A stretch of DNA of 64,000 bases from an uncultured Cohaesibacter sp. (GTDB lineage Bacteria; Pseudomonadota; Alphaproteobacteria; Rhizobiales; Cohaesibacteraceae). The stretch is taken from assembly GCF_963667045.1 (NCBI RefSeq), contig NZ_OY762934.1, positions 2,992,501-3,056,500 on the forward strand, in the 5' to 3' direction. The translations under genes and the position numbers were made by a program. Below the pieces are notes generated by a model. That model was not told the origin of the DNA. It made no database searches and worked only from the letters and a program-made list of their open reading frames with translations. The number at the start of each line of letters is the position of its first letter. Position 1 is the stretch's first letter. Of the stretch, positions 1 to 8,336 are shown piece by piece.

Positions 1-278
1 CGCAAGCCACCCTTGAACTCGGACTTGATTCCGAGCTTGTCGAGCATCGACTTGATCTGCGGGCCACCACCATGCACCACGACAGGTTTGACGCCAGCCT
101 GCTTGAGCAGCACGATGTCGCGTGCAAAAGCCTGACTGAGATCGGCTTCACCCATGGCATGGCCGCCATATTTGACCACGACCGTCTGGCCATCATAGCG
201 CTGCATGAAGGGAAGCGCTTCAGAAATGGTTCTGGCACGATTGGCCGGGGAGCTGGATGGAGTGGATGTCTCGGACAT
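1..278 (-). CDS. argB: Acetylglutamate kinase, N-terminal part (cut by window edge)
   Basis: This is the first 92 codons of N-acetyl-L-glutamate kinase, the second step of arginine synthesis, which phosphorylates N-acetylglutamate with ATP in the cytoplasm. The visible part carries the amino-acid-kinase signatures [11 protein letters not shown] near residues 34-44 and VVHGGGPQI near residue 70, which bind nucleotide phosphates and substrate. The ATG at 278 opens the sequence MSETSTPSS, a variable leader usual in alphaproteobacteria. It lies 131 bases after engB on the same strand, the order common in Rhizobiales. The C-terminal two thirds lie outside the window. Confidence 0.95.
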   Translation of the reverse strand, partial: MSETSTPSSSPANRARTISEALPFMQRYDGQTVVVKYGGHAMGEADLSQAFARDIVLLKQAGVKPVVVHGGGPQIKSMLDKLGIKSEFKGGL

Positions 279-409
279 GGCGCTTCTCTACTTCGGGCGG
301 GTTGGATAACTGAAACCGCTGTATAGCGTCTTCTTTCACGAGACGCAAGAAAGACGGAGTGATATGCCGAATTTATCACAATTCATGAAACATTATTTGG
401 ACATCAGCT

Positions 410-1126
410 TCACATACCGTCTGCCAACAGCTGCATTTCTGCCCGCAAGCGCTTGATTCCTATCTTCTTGTCGGAAGACGTCAGCAGGATTTCCGGATGC
501 GCTGCGGGCCGCTTCTTCAGGCCAAGCTGCACCTTCTCCATCACCTTCCTAAGATCCGACAGTTTGGTCTTGTCTACCTTGGTCAAGACCACCTGATAGT
601 TCACGGCCGCCTTGTCCAGCGTGGTCATGACTTCGGTGTCATTTTCCTTGAGGCCGTGGCGGCTGTCGATCAGCACATAGACGCGGCGCAGGTTCGGGCG
701 ACCGCGCAGATAGTCCAGAATCAGCTCGTTCCAGGCGGCAACTTCCTTTTTGGACGCCTTGGCATAGCCATAGCCCGGCATGTCGCAGATCACCAGCGAG
801 GCCTCTTTCTCGGGACGGAAGAAGTTGAGCTCCTTGGTGCGGCCGGGGGTGTTGGAGGTCCGTGCCAGCGTCTTGCGACCGGTGATGGCATTGAGCAGGG
901 AAGACTTGCCCACATTGGAGCGACCGGCAAAAGCCACCTCGACACCCTCGATTGGCGGAAGCTGGTGAAAGAATTTCGTACCCCACATGAAGTCCCAGGT
1001 CTGGGCAAACAGCAAGCGGCCACGCTCGGCCAGAGCCGGATCCACCTCATCGTCGCCCACAAGGGCAGCAAGGCTGGAGGCGCCTTCAGCGGCGGGAGCG
1101 ATATCCTCGTCATGGTCTTCGGTCAT
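410..1126 (-). CDS. engB: Ribosome biogenesis GTP-binding protein EngB/YihA
   Basis: A 238-residue TRAFAC-class GTPase needed for late assembly of the large ribosomal subunit. The P-loop GRSNVGKSS is at about residues 68-76, the switch I sequence SNTPGRT near 91, the G3 motif DMPGYG near 115 and the G4 motif LTKVDK near 181. About 45 acidic residues precede the G domain, a variable extension common in alphaproteobacterial EngB. It sits between the CatB-like gene and argB. The normal upstream neighbour would be yidC, so the yidC-engB link is interrupted here. Confidence 0.96.
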   Translation of the reverse strand: MTEDHDEDIAPAAEGASSLAALVGDDEVDPALAERGRLLFAQTWDFMWGTKFFHQLPPIEGVEVAFAGRSNVGKSSLLNAITGRKTLARTSNTPGRTKELNFFRPEKEASLVICDMPGYGYAKASKKEVAAWNELILDYLRGRPNLRRVYVLIDSRHGLKENDTEVMTTLDKAAVNYQVVLTKVDKTKLSDLRKVMEKVQLGLKKRPAAHPEILLTSSDKKIGIKRLRAEMQLLADGM

Positions 1127-1163
1127 CGGTGCGGTCTTCCTAAGCGGTCTTCAAAAGGGAATG

Positions 1164-1190
1164 GGCAGGCCTTGGTTAGCCTGCCTTTTA
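1164..1190. terminator. Hairpin between the CatB-like gene and engB
   Basis: GGCAGGC and GCCTGCC form a 7-bp stem around an 8-base loop. The T-tract (TTTT) lies on the plus side only, so it is a poor terminator for the minus-strand genes around it. It may instead be a structured leader or attenuator before engB. Confidence 0.35.
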
Positions 1191-1216
1191 CAGGGAAACA
1201 AGCGCGAAAGCGAGTT

Positions 1217-1897
1217 CTATGCGCCTTCGCAGCTCGAAAAGCACTGGCAAGCTGCTTCCAGTGCCGCCACATCGGCCCCCTGGATCAGCTGGCGATGGCG
1301 GGTGATCTGCTCGATGGGCCAATCCCACCAGGCCAGCGCCAGCAAGCGCTCTACCACATCATCCGCAAAGCGCCTGCGGATCACACGCCCCGGATTGCCG
1401 ACAACGATGGCATAGTCCGGCACGTCGCTGGCCACAACAGCCTCGGCGCCAATGATCGCCCCGGACCCGATGGTCACGCCGGGCATGACCTGAGCATTGC
1501 GACCCATCCAGATGTCATTGCCGAGACGGGTATCGCCGCGGGACAGTTGCCGGAAGGCATCAATGTCGAACCCCTCCCCCCAGCTGCCGCCCATGATGGC
1601 AAAGGGATAGGTGGAGATGCCGGCCATGTCATGGTTGGCACCGTTCATGATGAAGGTGACGCCGGTGGCCAGAGCGCAGAATTTGCCGATGATCAGGCGA
1701 TCTCCGAGAAAATCGTAATGATAGAGCACGTTCTTGTGCTCGAAGGCTTTCGGCGCCTCTGGATCATCATAATAGGTGTAGTCGCCCACCTCGATCAGCG
1801 GATTGGTGATCAGGGGCTTGAGGAAGGCGGTGCGCTTGAAGGCAGGGATGGGATAGGGATCATCCGGGTCGGGATAGGTGAAAAGCTGGTCTTGCAT
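1217..1897 (-). CDS. CatB/Vat-family xenobiotic O-acetyltransferase
   Basis: A 226-residue left-handed beta-helix (hexapeptide) acetyltransferase using acetyl-CoA. The family signature is visible: NGANHDM with the catalytic histidine, STYPF nearby, and the hexapeptide stretch GNDIWMGRNAQVMPGVTIGSGAIIGAEAVVA cut by the usual turns. The start is placed at the ATG opening MQDQLF, preceded by AGAGGG; an upstream TTG in frame is less likely. Members acetylate chloramphenicol, streptogramins or other hydroxylated molecules, and the substrate here is unknown. It is inserted between yidC, which has its own terminator, and engB, so it should have its own promoter. Confidence 0.88.
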   Translation of the reverse strand: MQDQLFTYPDPDDPYPIPAFKRTAFLKPLITNPLIEVGDYTYYDDPEAPKAFEHKNVLYHYDFLGDRLIIGKFCALATGVTFIMNGANHDMAGISTYPFAIMGGSWGEGFDIDAFRQLSRGDTRLGNDIWMGRNAQVMPGVTIGSGAIIGAEAVVASDVPDYAIVVGNPGRVIRRRFADDVVERLLALAWWDWPIEQITRHRQLIQGADVAALEAACQCFSSCEGA

Positions 1898-2216
1898 GAG
1901 ACGGACCCTCTTGGCTGTAAAAACTGATGAACGGGACAACGAGCAACAGATGCATCACGCGCATGCGTCCCTTCGCGAGCCCAGAAACGGGTGAGGACGG
2001 CGGGCGGCAAGGATCGGATCTGTTGCGGTCAGTTGTTCATCGAACCGGTTCGCTCTTGGTTGCAAGAATGGGCAGGACAGCCGCAGAATAGCACGATTGC
2101 CAGCGAGGTCCAGTGCTGCAGCCGCCTTCTGACTGCGGCTACCGCCCAGCGTTGTTTTACTGCAACAAAAAGGGCGGCCAATGGCCGCCCGATTGTTTCT
2201 TTCAGGGATCCCGAGC
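1898..2216. other. Intergenic region between yidC and the CatB-like gene
   Basis: These 319 bases hold the yidC terminator (2166-2190) and then about 270 bases that must contain the promoter of the acetyltransferase. I see no convincing promoter boxes and no coding sequence here. Confidence 0.6.
2166..2190 (-). terminator. Rho-independent terminator of yidC
   Basis: Read on the minus strand, GGGCGGCC and GGCCGCCC pair around a 3-base loop and are followed by TTTTT. It begins about 27 bases after the yidC stop and should end the rpmH-rnpA-yidC unit before the acetyltransferase gene. Confidence 0.9.
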
Positions 2217-4016
2217 CTATTCGCTCTTCGGCTTCGAGCGCGAGAAGGTATCCTTGATATTCTGCCAGATCTCGATCTTGGTCCCGTGCTTCTTCATGAT
2301 GGTTGCCTGCTGGATGATGGACAGCGAGTTGTTCCATGCCCAGTAGATCACCAGACCGGCTGGCATGCGGGCCAGCATGAAGGTGAACATGATCGGCATC
2401 CAGGTGAAGATCATCTTCTGGGTCGGATCCGGAGGTGTCGGGTTCAGCTTCATCTGAATGAACATGGTTACACCCATGATCAGCGGCCAGATGCCGATGG
2501 CGAGGAAGGTAGGCGTATCCCACGGAACCAGACCGAACAGGGTGAACAGGTTGGTCGGGTCCGGTGCGGACAGGTCCTGAATCCAGCCAAAGAACGGCGC
2601 ATGACGCATTTCGATGGTGGTGTAGAGCACCTTGTAGAGGGAGAAGAAGACCGGAATCTGAATGACAATCGGCAGACAGCCAGCCAGCGGATTGACCTTT
2701 TCTTCCTGGTAGAGCTTCATGATCGCCTGCTGCTGAGCCTGCTTGTCATCGCCCATGTTCTTCTTGATCTCTTCCATCTTCGGCTGCAGCAGCTTCATCT
2801 TGGCCATGGAAGCATAGGACTTGCTGGCCAGCGGGAAGAAGATCGCCTTGACGATGACGGTGATCAGCAGAACGGCAATACCGAAGTTGCCGACCAGACC
2901 ATAGAGATGGTCGATGGCCCAGAACATCGGCTTGGTAATGAAGTAGAACCAGCCCCAGTCGATCATCAGGTCGAAGTTGAGAGCGCTGGTCGATTCTTCA
3001 ACCTTGCGCAGGGTCGCAACTTCCTTGGCCCCTGCGAACAGATTGGTCTTGTAGGAAACGCTGGCACCGGCGGCCACGTTGACCGCATCGCCCAGATAGT
3101 CGGACTGATAGGCGGGCTTGCCTGCGATTTCATTGTAGCGGAAGCTTGGCTGGAAGGTCTGGCCCTGCGGCGGAATGACTGCAGTTGCCCAGTATTTGTC
3201 GGTGATGCCAACCCAGCCCTTTGTCGTCTTGGAAGGCTGCTCGATCTTCTTTTCGGCAATATCCTTGTATTTGACTTCCTGCAGGCCGTCTTCACCATCA
3301 ACGCCGATCAGGCCTTCATGCAGAATGTAGATGCCGGAGGTCTTGATGGTGCCGTGACGCGAAATCAACCCGTAGGGATAGAGCGCAACTGCGGCATCAG
3401 AGGTGTTCTCAACTTTCTGGTCGATGGTAAACAGATAGTTGTTATCCACAGAGATGGTCCGCACGAAGGTCAGGCCAGCGCCGTTGTCCCAGGTCAGCAC
3501 AAGCGGCTTGTCGAGGGTCAGCTTGGCGCCTTCAGGTGCCGTCCATACGGTGTTGGCGTTTGGCAGGGCGATGTCGCCAGAGCCGGAAACCCAGCCAAAC
3601 TCGGCATAATAGGGGTGCTGGGAGTTGGACGGCGCCATCAGCGTGATGGTCGGGCTGCCTGCGTCCAGGGTCTCGCGATACTCGTTCAGATGCAGGTCAT
3701 CGATACGGGCGCCGGTCAGGTTGATGGAACCGGACAGCTTGGGCGTGTCGATATCGACGCGGATCGATTGGGACAGGGTTGCCTGCGGGCTGAGCGGAAC
3801 GGCGCCTGCCGTCGTTGCCGCTGCAGGGGTCGTGCCCGGAGCTGGTGCGGTGTTGGTCTGTTCGGTGGTTCCTGCTTGCTCTGCCTGCTGGGCTGCAAGT
3901 TGTTCCTGCCGAGCCTTCTCTGCTTCCATGCGCGGTCCGGCGACAAAATACTGCCATCCCAGCAACACAATGAAAGACAGGGCAATGGCAAGGAAGAGAT
4001 TGCGATTATTTTCCAT
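2217..4016 (-). CDS. yidC: Membrane protein insertase YidC
   Basis: A 599-residue inner-membrane insertase of the Oxa1/YidC family that works alone or with SecYEG to insert and fold membrane proteins. A first membrane segment lies at about residues 6-24 (LFLAIALSFIVLLGWQYF). It is followed by an Ala/Thr-rich linker and a large periplasmic beta domain, then the conserved five-helix core from about residue 350 with PLASKSYASMAKMKLLQPK and NPLAGCLPIVIQIPVFFSLY. Length and order fit Gram-negative YidC. It lies downstream of rnpA on the same strand, 230 bases away, and ends in a strong terminator. Confidence 0.98.
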   Translation of the reverse strand: MENNRNLFLAIALSFIVLLGWQYFVAGPRMEAEKARQEQLAAQQAEQAGTTEQTNTAPAPGTTPAAATTAGAVPLSPQATLSQSIRVDIDTPKLSGSINLTGARIDDLHLNEYRETLDAGSPTITLMAPSNSQHPYYAEFGWVSGSGDIALPNANTVWTAPEGAKLTLDKPLVLTWDNGAGLTFVRTISVDNNYLFTIDQKVENTSDAAVALYPYGLISRHGTIKTSGIYILHEGLIGVDGEDGLQEVKYKDIAEKKIEQPSKTTKGWVGITDKYWATAVIPPQGQTFQPSFRYNEIAGKPAYQSDYLGDAVNVAAGASVSYKTNLFAGAKEVATLRKVEESTSALNFDLMIDWGWFYFITKPMFWAIDHLYGLVGNFGIAVLLITVIVKAIFFPLASKSYASMAKMKLLQPKMEEIKKNMGDDKQAQQQAIMKLYQEEKVNPLAGCLPIVIQIPVFFSLYKVLYTTIEMRHAPFFGWIQDLSAPDPTNLFTLFGLVPWDTPTFLAIGIWPLIMGVTMFIQMKLNPTPPDPTQKMIFTWMPIMFTFMLARMPAGLVIYWAWNNSLSIIQQATIMKKHGTKIEIWQNIKDTFSRSKPKSE

Positions 4017-4246
4017 CGACTTTCTTCATCCCATTATTGAGTGCCGAACTTGCTTTCCGACCCGTACGGTTAAGATCTGACAAATCCGACTTGATACACA
4101 CCCAATTGGCGGCTTGATGCTGCCGAGTCAAGTGTTTCGTTTCATTTTGAGCGCCTCGACCCGGACTGCCCGGTGGCAGGGATCAGGACATTTTCGTATG
4201 CTTGTTGAGGAACTGCACCGTGAATTGACCGAAGAAGGTCAGGCGA

Positions 4247-4690
4247 TCAGTTCCGGTCTTGCACCTCTTCATCACCCGATCTGCCGGTTTGACAAGGGCT
4301 TCTTGGTGACTGGCCGGCCTTTACGGTTCGAATGGGCGTACGTCGTCCCCTATCGGTCTTGCCAGAAGCAAGATCGCGCACACATCCCTTGAAATCTGCA
4401 CAGAGAGAATCGAAAGGCAGATGCAACGCGCCTATACGCCCGATGAGAACATAGTCCCAACCGGATTGAAGAATCTCCGGCCCCAGAAGTCTCGCCACTT
4501 CGCGCAACCGGCGTTTCACCCTGTTGCGAATCACTGCGTTGCCGACCTTCTTGGTCACCGTGAAACCGACACGAGCCGGATCCTTGTCTTCTGGCACGCG
4601 CTTGATGGCCTGAAGCACAAAACCGCGACGCGAGAGTCGCCCCCCCTTGGCCGCGGCTAAGAATTCGCTGCGCTTTTTCAATCGAAGCAT
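4247..4690 (-). CDS. rnpA: Ribonuclease P protein component
   Basis: A basic 147-residue protein that binds RNase P RNA for 5' maturation of tRNA precursors. The family core is clear: VGFTVTKKVGNAVIRNRVKRRLRE, which contains the RNR motif, from about residue 40. The start ATG (MLRLKKR) is fixed by a strong AAGGAGG eight bases upstream; longer in-frame starts lack this. After the core, about 35 residues rich in Arg, Gly, Thr and Ser extend past the usual family end. It follows rpmH closely, the near-universal bacterial pairing. Confidence 0.95.
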   Translation of the reverse strand: MLRLKKRSEFLAAAKGGRLSRRGFVLQAIKRVPEDKDPARVGFTVTKKVGNAVIRNRVKRRLREVARLLGPEILQSGWDYVLIGRIGALHLPFDSLCADFKGCVRDLASGKTDRGRRTPIRTVKAGQSPRSPCQTGRSGDEEVQDRN

Positions 4691-4821
4691 GTTGCCTCCT
4701 TGAAGCGCTTCTTGGGACAGTCGTCGAGAGGGAGACCCTCGCAAAATCGTTGTCCCGGACATGCAAAACCGCCAGATTTGAAGCAAGACAGCTTAAATTC
4801 TGGCGGTTGATGCGATTTGCC

Positions 4822-4956
4822 TTAGGCAGAAAGACGCTTGCGTCCTTTTGCCCGGCGGCGAGCCAAGACCTCACGGCCATTTTTGGTTGCCATGCGAGCC
4901 CGGAAGCCGTGGCGGCGCTTGCGCACCAGTCGGCTTGGCTGATAAGTCCGTTTCAT
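4822..4956 (-). CDS. rpmH: 50S ribosomal protein L34
   Basis: A 44-residue highly basic protein starting [18 protein letters not shown] and ending [11 protein letters not shown], an essentially canonical bacterial L34 of the large ribosomal subunit. It is followed on the same strand by rnpA after 131 bases and preceded by a strong sigma-70-type promoter about 115 bases upstream (5072-5100). Confidence 0.98.
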   Translation of the reverse strand: MKRTYQPSRLVRKRRHGFRARMATKNGREVLARRRAKGRKRLSA

Positions 4957-5346
4957 GGGCTTTATACCGCTTGCGCGGCCCCTTATTTGATTTTCTCAAA
5001 TCCTACCAGAGCGGCAACAAAGAAGCGCCTCCAGAGAGACGCTTTCCGCTATCCTGATACACTTGGTCCGGCTTATACGGAGATGCGGGCTTTGAGTCAA
5101 TCGTCAGCAATGAAAAAACGCCAAATTTTGCCCTTGTTGCCCGCACAATTGCCTCATTCACCAAAAACGCGGTCGATAATCACATGATGAAGGCTTTCGG
5201 TCACACCATCGTGACGCACCATCAACCGCCGATCAAATGACGGTGAGAGGCCCCTCAAGGCGTAATTTTCAGGCTATATACGACTTATCAGGAATTTAGC
5301 CTTCAGGGCTTATCCTTCATTGTTGAGGCAGCAAGGACATGTGTTG
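4957..5346. other. Divergent promoter region between rpmH and the TVP38 gene
   Basis: These 390 bases carry the rpmH promoter on the minus strand (5072-5100). A plausible plus-strand -10 (CTATATA near 5273) precedes the TVP38-family gene. No coding sequence is convincing. Confidence 0.6.
5072..5100 (-). promoter_or_regulatory. Sigma-70-type promoter for rpmH-rnpA
   Basis: On the minus strand, TTGACT and TATAAG are separated by exactly 17 bases, close to the vegetative consensus. It points to rpmH, with a leader of about 110 bases. Confidence 0.8.
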
Positions 5347-6144
5347 ATGACCGATCAGGCCAACCAAATCAGTCAGGGATCGACTATGGCAGGCACTTTG
5401 AAAAAGTGGAGTCCGTTGCTGATTCTGCTGGCCCTGATGCTGTTCGGATTCTCTCAGGGCTGGCACCATTATTTCACCCTTGAAACGCTTGTCCAGAATC
5501 GCGAAAGGCTTTCCGGCTATGTGGCCGATCATTACGGTCTGGCGCTCATCGGCTACGGGCTGCTCTATGCGTTGGCGGTGGCGATTTCCTTTCCCGGCGC
5601 GAGCTTCCTGACGATTGTCGGCGGGTTGCTGTTTGGCTGGGTGGTGGGCGGCACTGCCACCATCCTGGCGGCGACGATCGGGGCCGGAGCGGTTTTTGTT
5701 GCGGCACGCTCGGCCTTCGGTTCATCCCTCAGGGCACGGGCGGGCAGCTTTGCCGACCGGTTTGCCTCCGGCTTCCGGCAGGATGCCTTCAGCTACATGC
5801 TGTTCCTGCGGCTTGTGCCGCTGTTTCCCTTCTGGCTGGTCAACATCGTGCCTGCCCTCTTTGAAGTGCGGCTCGGCACCTATCTCGTGGCGACCCTTGT
5901 CGGCATCCTGCCCGGCACCTTTGCCTATGCACTGGTGGGCGCCGGGCTCGACAGCGTGATTGCCGCACAGCTGGCGAGCAATCCTGCCTGCCTGGAAAAC
6001 CCGGCCTGTTCCCTTTCCCTCGACACAAGCTCAGTCATCACGGGCGAACTGATCGCCGCATTTGTCGCAATGGGGGTCGTTTCCCTGTTGCCACCGCTCC
6101 TCAAGGCATGGCGAAGAAGACGGGGCGATTCAGAATCCGCTTGA
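5347..6144 (+). CDS. TVP38/TMEM64 (VTT/DedA-like) membrane protein
   Basis: An integral membrane protein of about 265 residues with five or six hydrophobic segments and the VTT-domain core FPGASFLTIVGGLLFGWVVGG followed by FLRLVPLFPFWLVN. Related proteins act in membrane lipid scrambling or polyprenyl-phosphate recycling, but the substrate of this subfamily is not established. The ATG at 5347 follows AAGGA; an upstream TTG and a later ATG (MAGTLKKW) are alternatives. It is followed after 61 bases by a flavoprotein disulfide reductase, a pairing seen in many proteobacteria that suggests shared regulation. Confidence 0.88.
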   Translation: MTDQANQISQGSTMAGTLKKWSPLLILLALMLFGFSQGWHHYFTLETLVQNRERLSGYVADHYGLALIGYGLLYALAVAISFPGASFLTIVGGLLFGWVVGGTATILAATIGAGAVFVAARSAFGSSLRARAGSFADRFASGFRQDAFSYMLFLRLVPLFPFWLVNIVPALFEVRLGTYLVATLVGILPGTFAYALVGAGLDSVIAAQLASNPACLENPACSLSLDTSSVITGELIAAFVAMGVVSLLPPLLKAWRRRRGDSESA

Positions 6145-6205
6145 GAAACCCCGAGATCAGGCGTCATAAATAACAATATTGGCATTCATCTGATTGGAAC
6201 GAGCC

Positions 6206-7675
6206 ATGAGCGAGCAAATTCGAGCCGACATCTGCGTCATCGGTGCAGGGTCTGGAGGGCTGACCGTCGCGGCGGCAGCGGCAGCCTTTGGCGAGACGGT
6301 CGTATTGTTTGAAAAGGGCGACATGGGCGGCGACTGCCTGAATACCGGCTGCGTGCCCTCCAAGGCCATGATCGCGGCGGCCAAGCACGCCCAGTCCATG
6401 CGCGAAGCCAGCCGGTTCGGGGTGAGTTCCGTGGAACCGCGGATCGACTATCAGGCCGTCCATGATCATATCCATTCGGTTATTGCGGCCATTGCGCCCA
6501 ATGATTCGGTCGAGCGCTTCGAGGCACTGGGCGTACGGGTCATCAAGACGGCCGCCCGGTTCAAGGACAAGCGAACCGTGGTCAGCACCGATGGCGAGAT
6601 CGAGGTCAAGGCCCGCGCCTTCGTCATCGCCACAGGTTCTTCGCCCGCCATCCCGCCCATCAGCGGGCTTGAAACCGTCGACTATCTGACCAACGAAACC
6701 TTTTTTTCCCTCACGGAGCGCCCGGAGCGGCTGGTGGTCATCGGCGGCGGCCCGATCGGTCTTGAACTCGCGCAGGCCCAGCGACGGCTCGGGGCCGAGG
6801 TCGTCGTGCTGGAAGCCTTCTCGCTGCTGTCGAGAGAGGATCCGGAACTTTCCTCTCTGGTCGGCGACCGGCTACGCCGCGAAGGGATCTCCATCCACGA
6901 GGGCGCAAAGATCACCCGAATCGATCCGCCTACCAACCCGGAGGCTCATCCTTATGGCGCAAGGATCCATTTCACCGTGCCTCGAGAAGACGGCGAAGGC
7001 GAGACGGACGAGGAAATCCTCGACGCCAGCCATCTGTTGGTCGCGACAGGCCGGACAGCCAATGTCGACGGGCTCGGGCTGGAGGCTGCCGGTATTGGCT
7101 ATGACAGGCGCGGGATTGCCGTCAAGCCGACCCTCAAGACCAGCAACCGCCGGGTCTATGCCATTGGTGACGTAACCGGTGGCATGCAGTTCACCCATGT
7201 GGCGGGCTATCATGCCGGATTGGTGGTGCGCAACATCCTGTTCAGGCTCGGCGCCAAGGAAGACCTCGGCATCCTGCCACGGGTGACCTTCACCGATCCG
7301 GAACTGGCCCATGTGGGCTATGACGAGGGGCAGGCTCGCCAGAAATTCGGCAAGATCCGCATCTTGCGCTGGCCCTATGGCGACAACGACCGGGCACAGG
7401 CGGAGCGGCAGACCGGCGGGTTCATCAAGATCATCCTCAACAGGAAGGGTGTGGTGATCGGCGCTTCGGTGGTGGGCGCCAATGCAGGCGAGATCATCAA
7501 CATGTGGGCGTTGATCGTTGCGCAGAAGATGAATGTCAAGGCCGTAACGGGCTATGTCTCGCCCTATCCGACCTTCTCGGAGATCGGACGCAGGGCCGCC
7601 ATCAGTTCCTTTTCCGATCTTCCGGGCAAGTCAGGCGTCCGGTCCATCATCTCGCTGCTCAAAAAATTCGGATAG
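6206..7675 (+). CDS. FAD-dependent pyridine nucleotide-disulfide oxidoreductase, mercuric-reductase-like
   Basis: A 489-residue flavoprotein of the class I disulfide reductase family. It has the FAD-binding GAGSGG near residue 12, the redox-active pair CLNTGC followed by VPSK near residue 45, the NAD(P)-binding VVIGGGPIGLELA near 175, the second FAD motif YAIGDVTGG and a C-terminal dimerisation domain. The C-terminal motif reads SPYPTFSE, with tyrosine where lipoamide dehydrogenases have the catalytic HPT histidine; mercuric reductases also have tyrosine there. No N-terminal heavy-metal domain and no C-terminal vicinal cysteines are present, so real mercury reduction is unlikely and the substrate is unknown. 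Confidence 0.9.
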   Translation: MSEQIRADICVIGAGSGGLTVAAAAAAFGETVVLFEKGDMGGDCLNTGCVPSKAMIAAAKHAQSMREASRFGVSSVEPRIDYQAVHDHIHSVIAAIAPNDSVERFEALGVRVIKTAARFKDKRTVVSTDGEIEVKARAFVIATGSSPAIPPISGLETVDYLTNETFFSLTERPERLVVIGGGPIGLELAQAQRRLGAEVVVLEAFSLLSREDPELSSLVGDRLRREGISIHEGAKITRIDPPTNPEAHPYGARIHFTVPREDGEGETDEEILDASHLLVATGRTANVDGLGLEAAGIGYDRRGIAVKPTLKTSNRRVYAIGDVTGGMQFTHVAGYHAGLVVRNILFRLGAKEDLGILPRVTFTDPELAHVGYDEGQARQKFGKIRILRWPYGDNDRAQAERQTGGFIKIILNRKGVVIGASVVGANAGEIINMWALIVAQKMNVKAVTGYVSPYPTFSEIGRRAAISSFSDLPGKSGVRSIISLLKKFG

Positions 7676-7762
7676 GGGATGCAACGCGGGACATTTCGGG
7701 GTAAGACAGGTCACGATTGACAATCTTTCATCAGAAGCCAGAAACGACCCCAGAGCCCCCCA

Positions 7763-8191
7763 ATGTCCGAACGCATAGTCATCAAGGAAGGCCTAAGCCT
7801 CGATGCAGACGAGCTGCAGGAGCGCTTCATTCGCGCGTCCGGTCCGGGCGGGCAGAATGTCAACAAGGTATCCACGGCGGTTGAATTGCGCTTCGATGTG
7901 CGCAACTCACCATCCCTGCCTGCCTATATCAAAGCCAATCTCCGGCGGCAGGCTGCCCATCTGATGACCCAGGATGGCGAACTGGTGATGCAGGTGCAGA
8001 CCCACCGCACCCAGGCCAGAAATCGCGAAGAGGCCATCGAGCGCCTTGTCGCCCTGATCGAGAAAGCCGCCTATCGACCGAAACGGCGCATCGCCACCAA
8101 GCCCACCAAGGCCAGCAAACAGCGCCGCATGGACAGCAAGACCAAGCGCGGCACGATCAAGAAGCTGAGGTCCTCGAGGTCCTTCGACTGA
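7763..8191 (+). CDS. arfB: Alternative ribosome-rescue peptidyl-tRNA hydrolase ArfB (YaeJ)
   Basis: A 142-residue release-factor-like protein that frees stalled ribosomes by hydrolysing peptidyl-tRNA without a stop codon. The catalytic GGQ sits at residues 29-31 within ASGPGGQNVNKV. The protein ends in a strongly basic tail (KPTKASKQRRMDSKTKRGTIKK) of the type that enters the empty mRNA channel. Length and arrangement match ArfB rather than RF1/RF2. It follows the flavoprotein gene by 87 bases and converges on comM. Confidence 0.95.
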   Translation: MSERIVIKEGLSLDADELQERFIRASGPGGQNVNKVSTAVELRFDVRNSPSLPAYIKANLRRQAAHLMTQDGELVMQVQTHRTQARNREEAIERLVALIEKAAYRPKRRIATKPTKASKQRRMDSKTKRGTIKKLRSSRSFD

Positions 8192-8336
8192 CCCTGATCG
8201 GCCACTTGATTGGACGCCTGCTGGCCGCCGTTGGCGGTTTACTCCCACACCGGCCCATCTCTCCGCCTTCTTTCCACCCGGCAAAAGCCGGACAGTTCCG
8301 TCTCAGGCGGGCCTGTTCCACCAACTAACGCCCCTT

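Noticed and set aside
497-1927. 476-codon plus-strand open frame across engB and the acetyltransferase
   Set aside because: It runs antisense through two real genes and their spacer, including the hairpin at 1164-1190. No protein family is visible.
2181-4040. 619-codon plus-strand open frame opposite yidC
   Set aside because: Antisense to a clear yidC, with no recognisable domain and composition of a shadow frame.
6206-7675. True mercuric reductase (merA)
   Set aside because: The redox motif and tyrosine match, but no N-terminal metal domain, no C-terminal cysteine pair and no mer genes are present.
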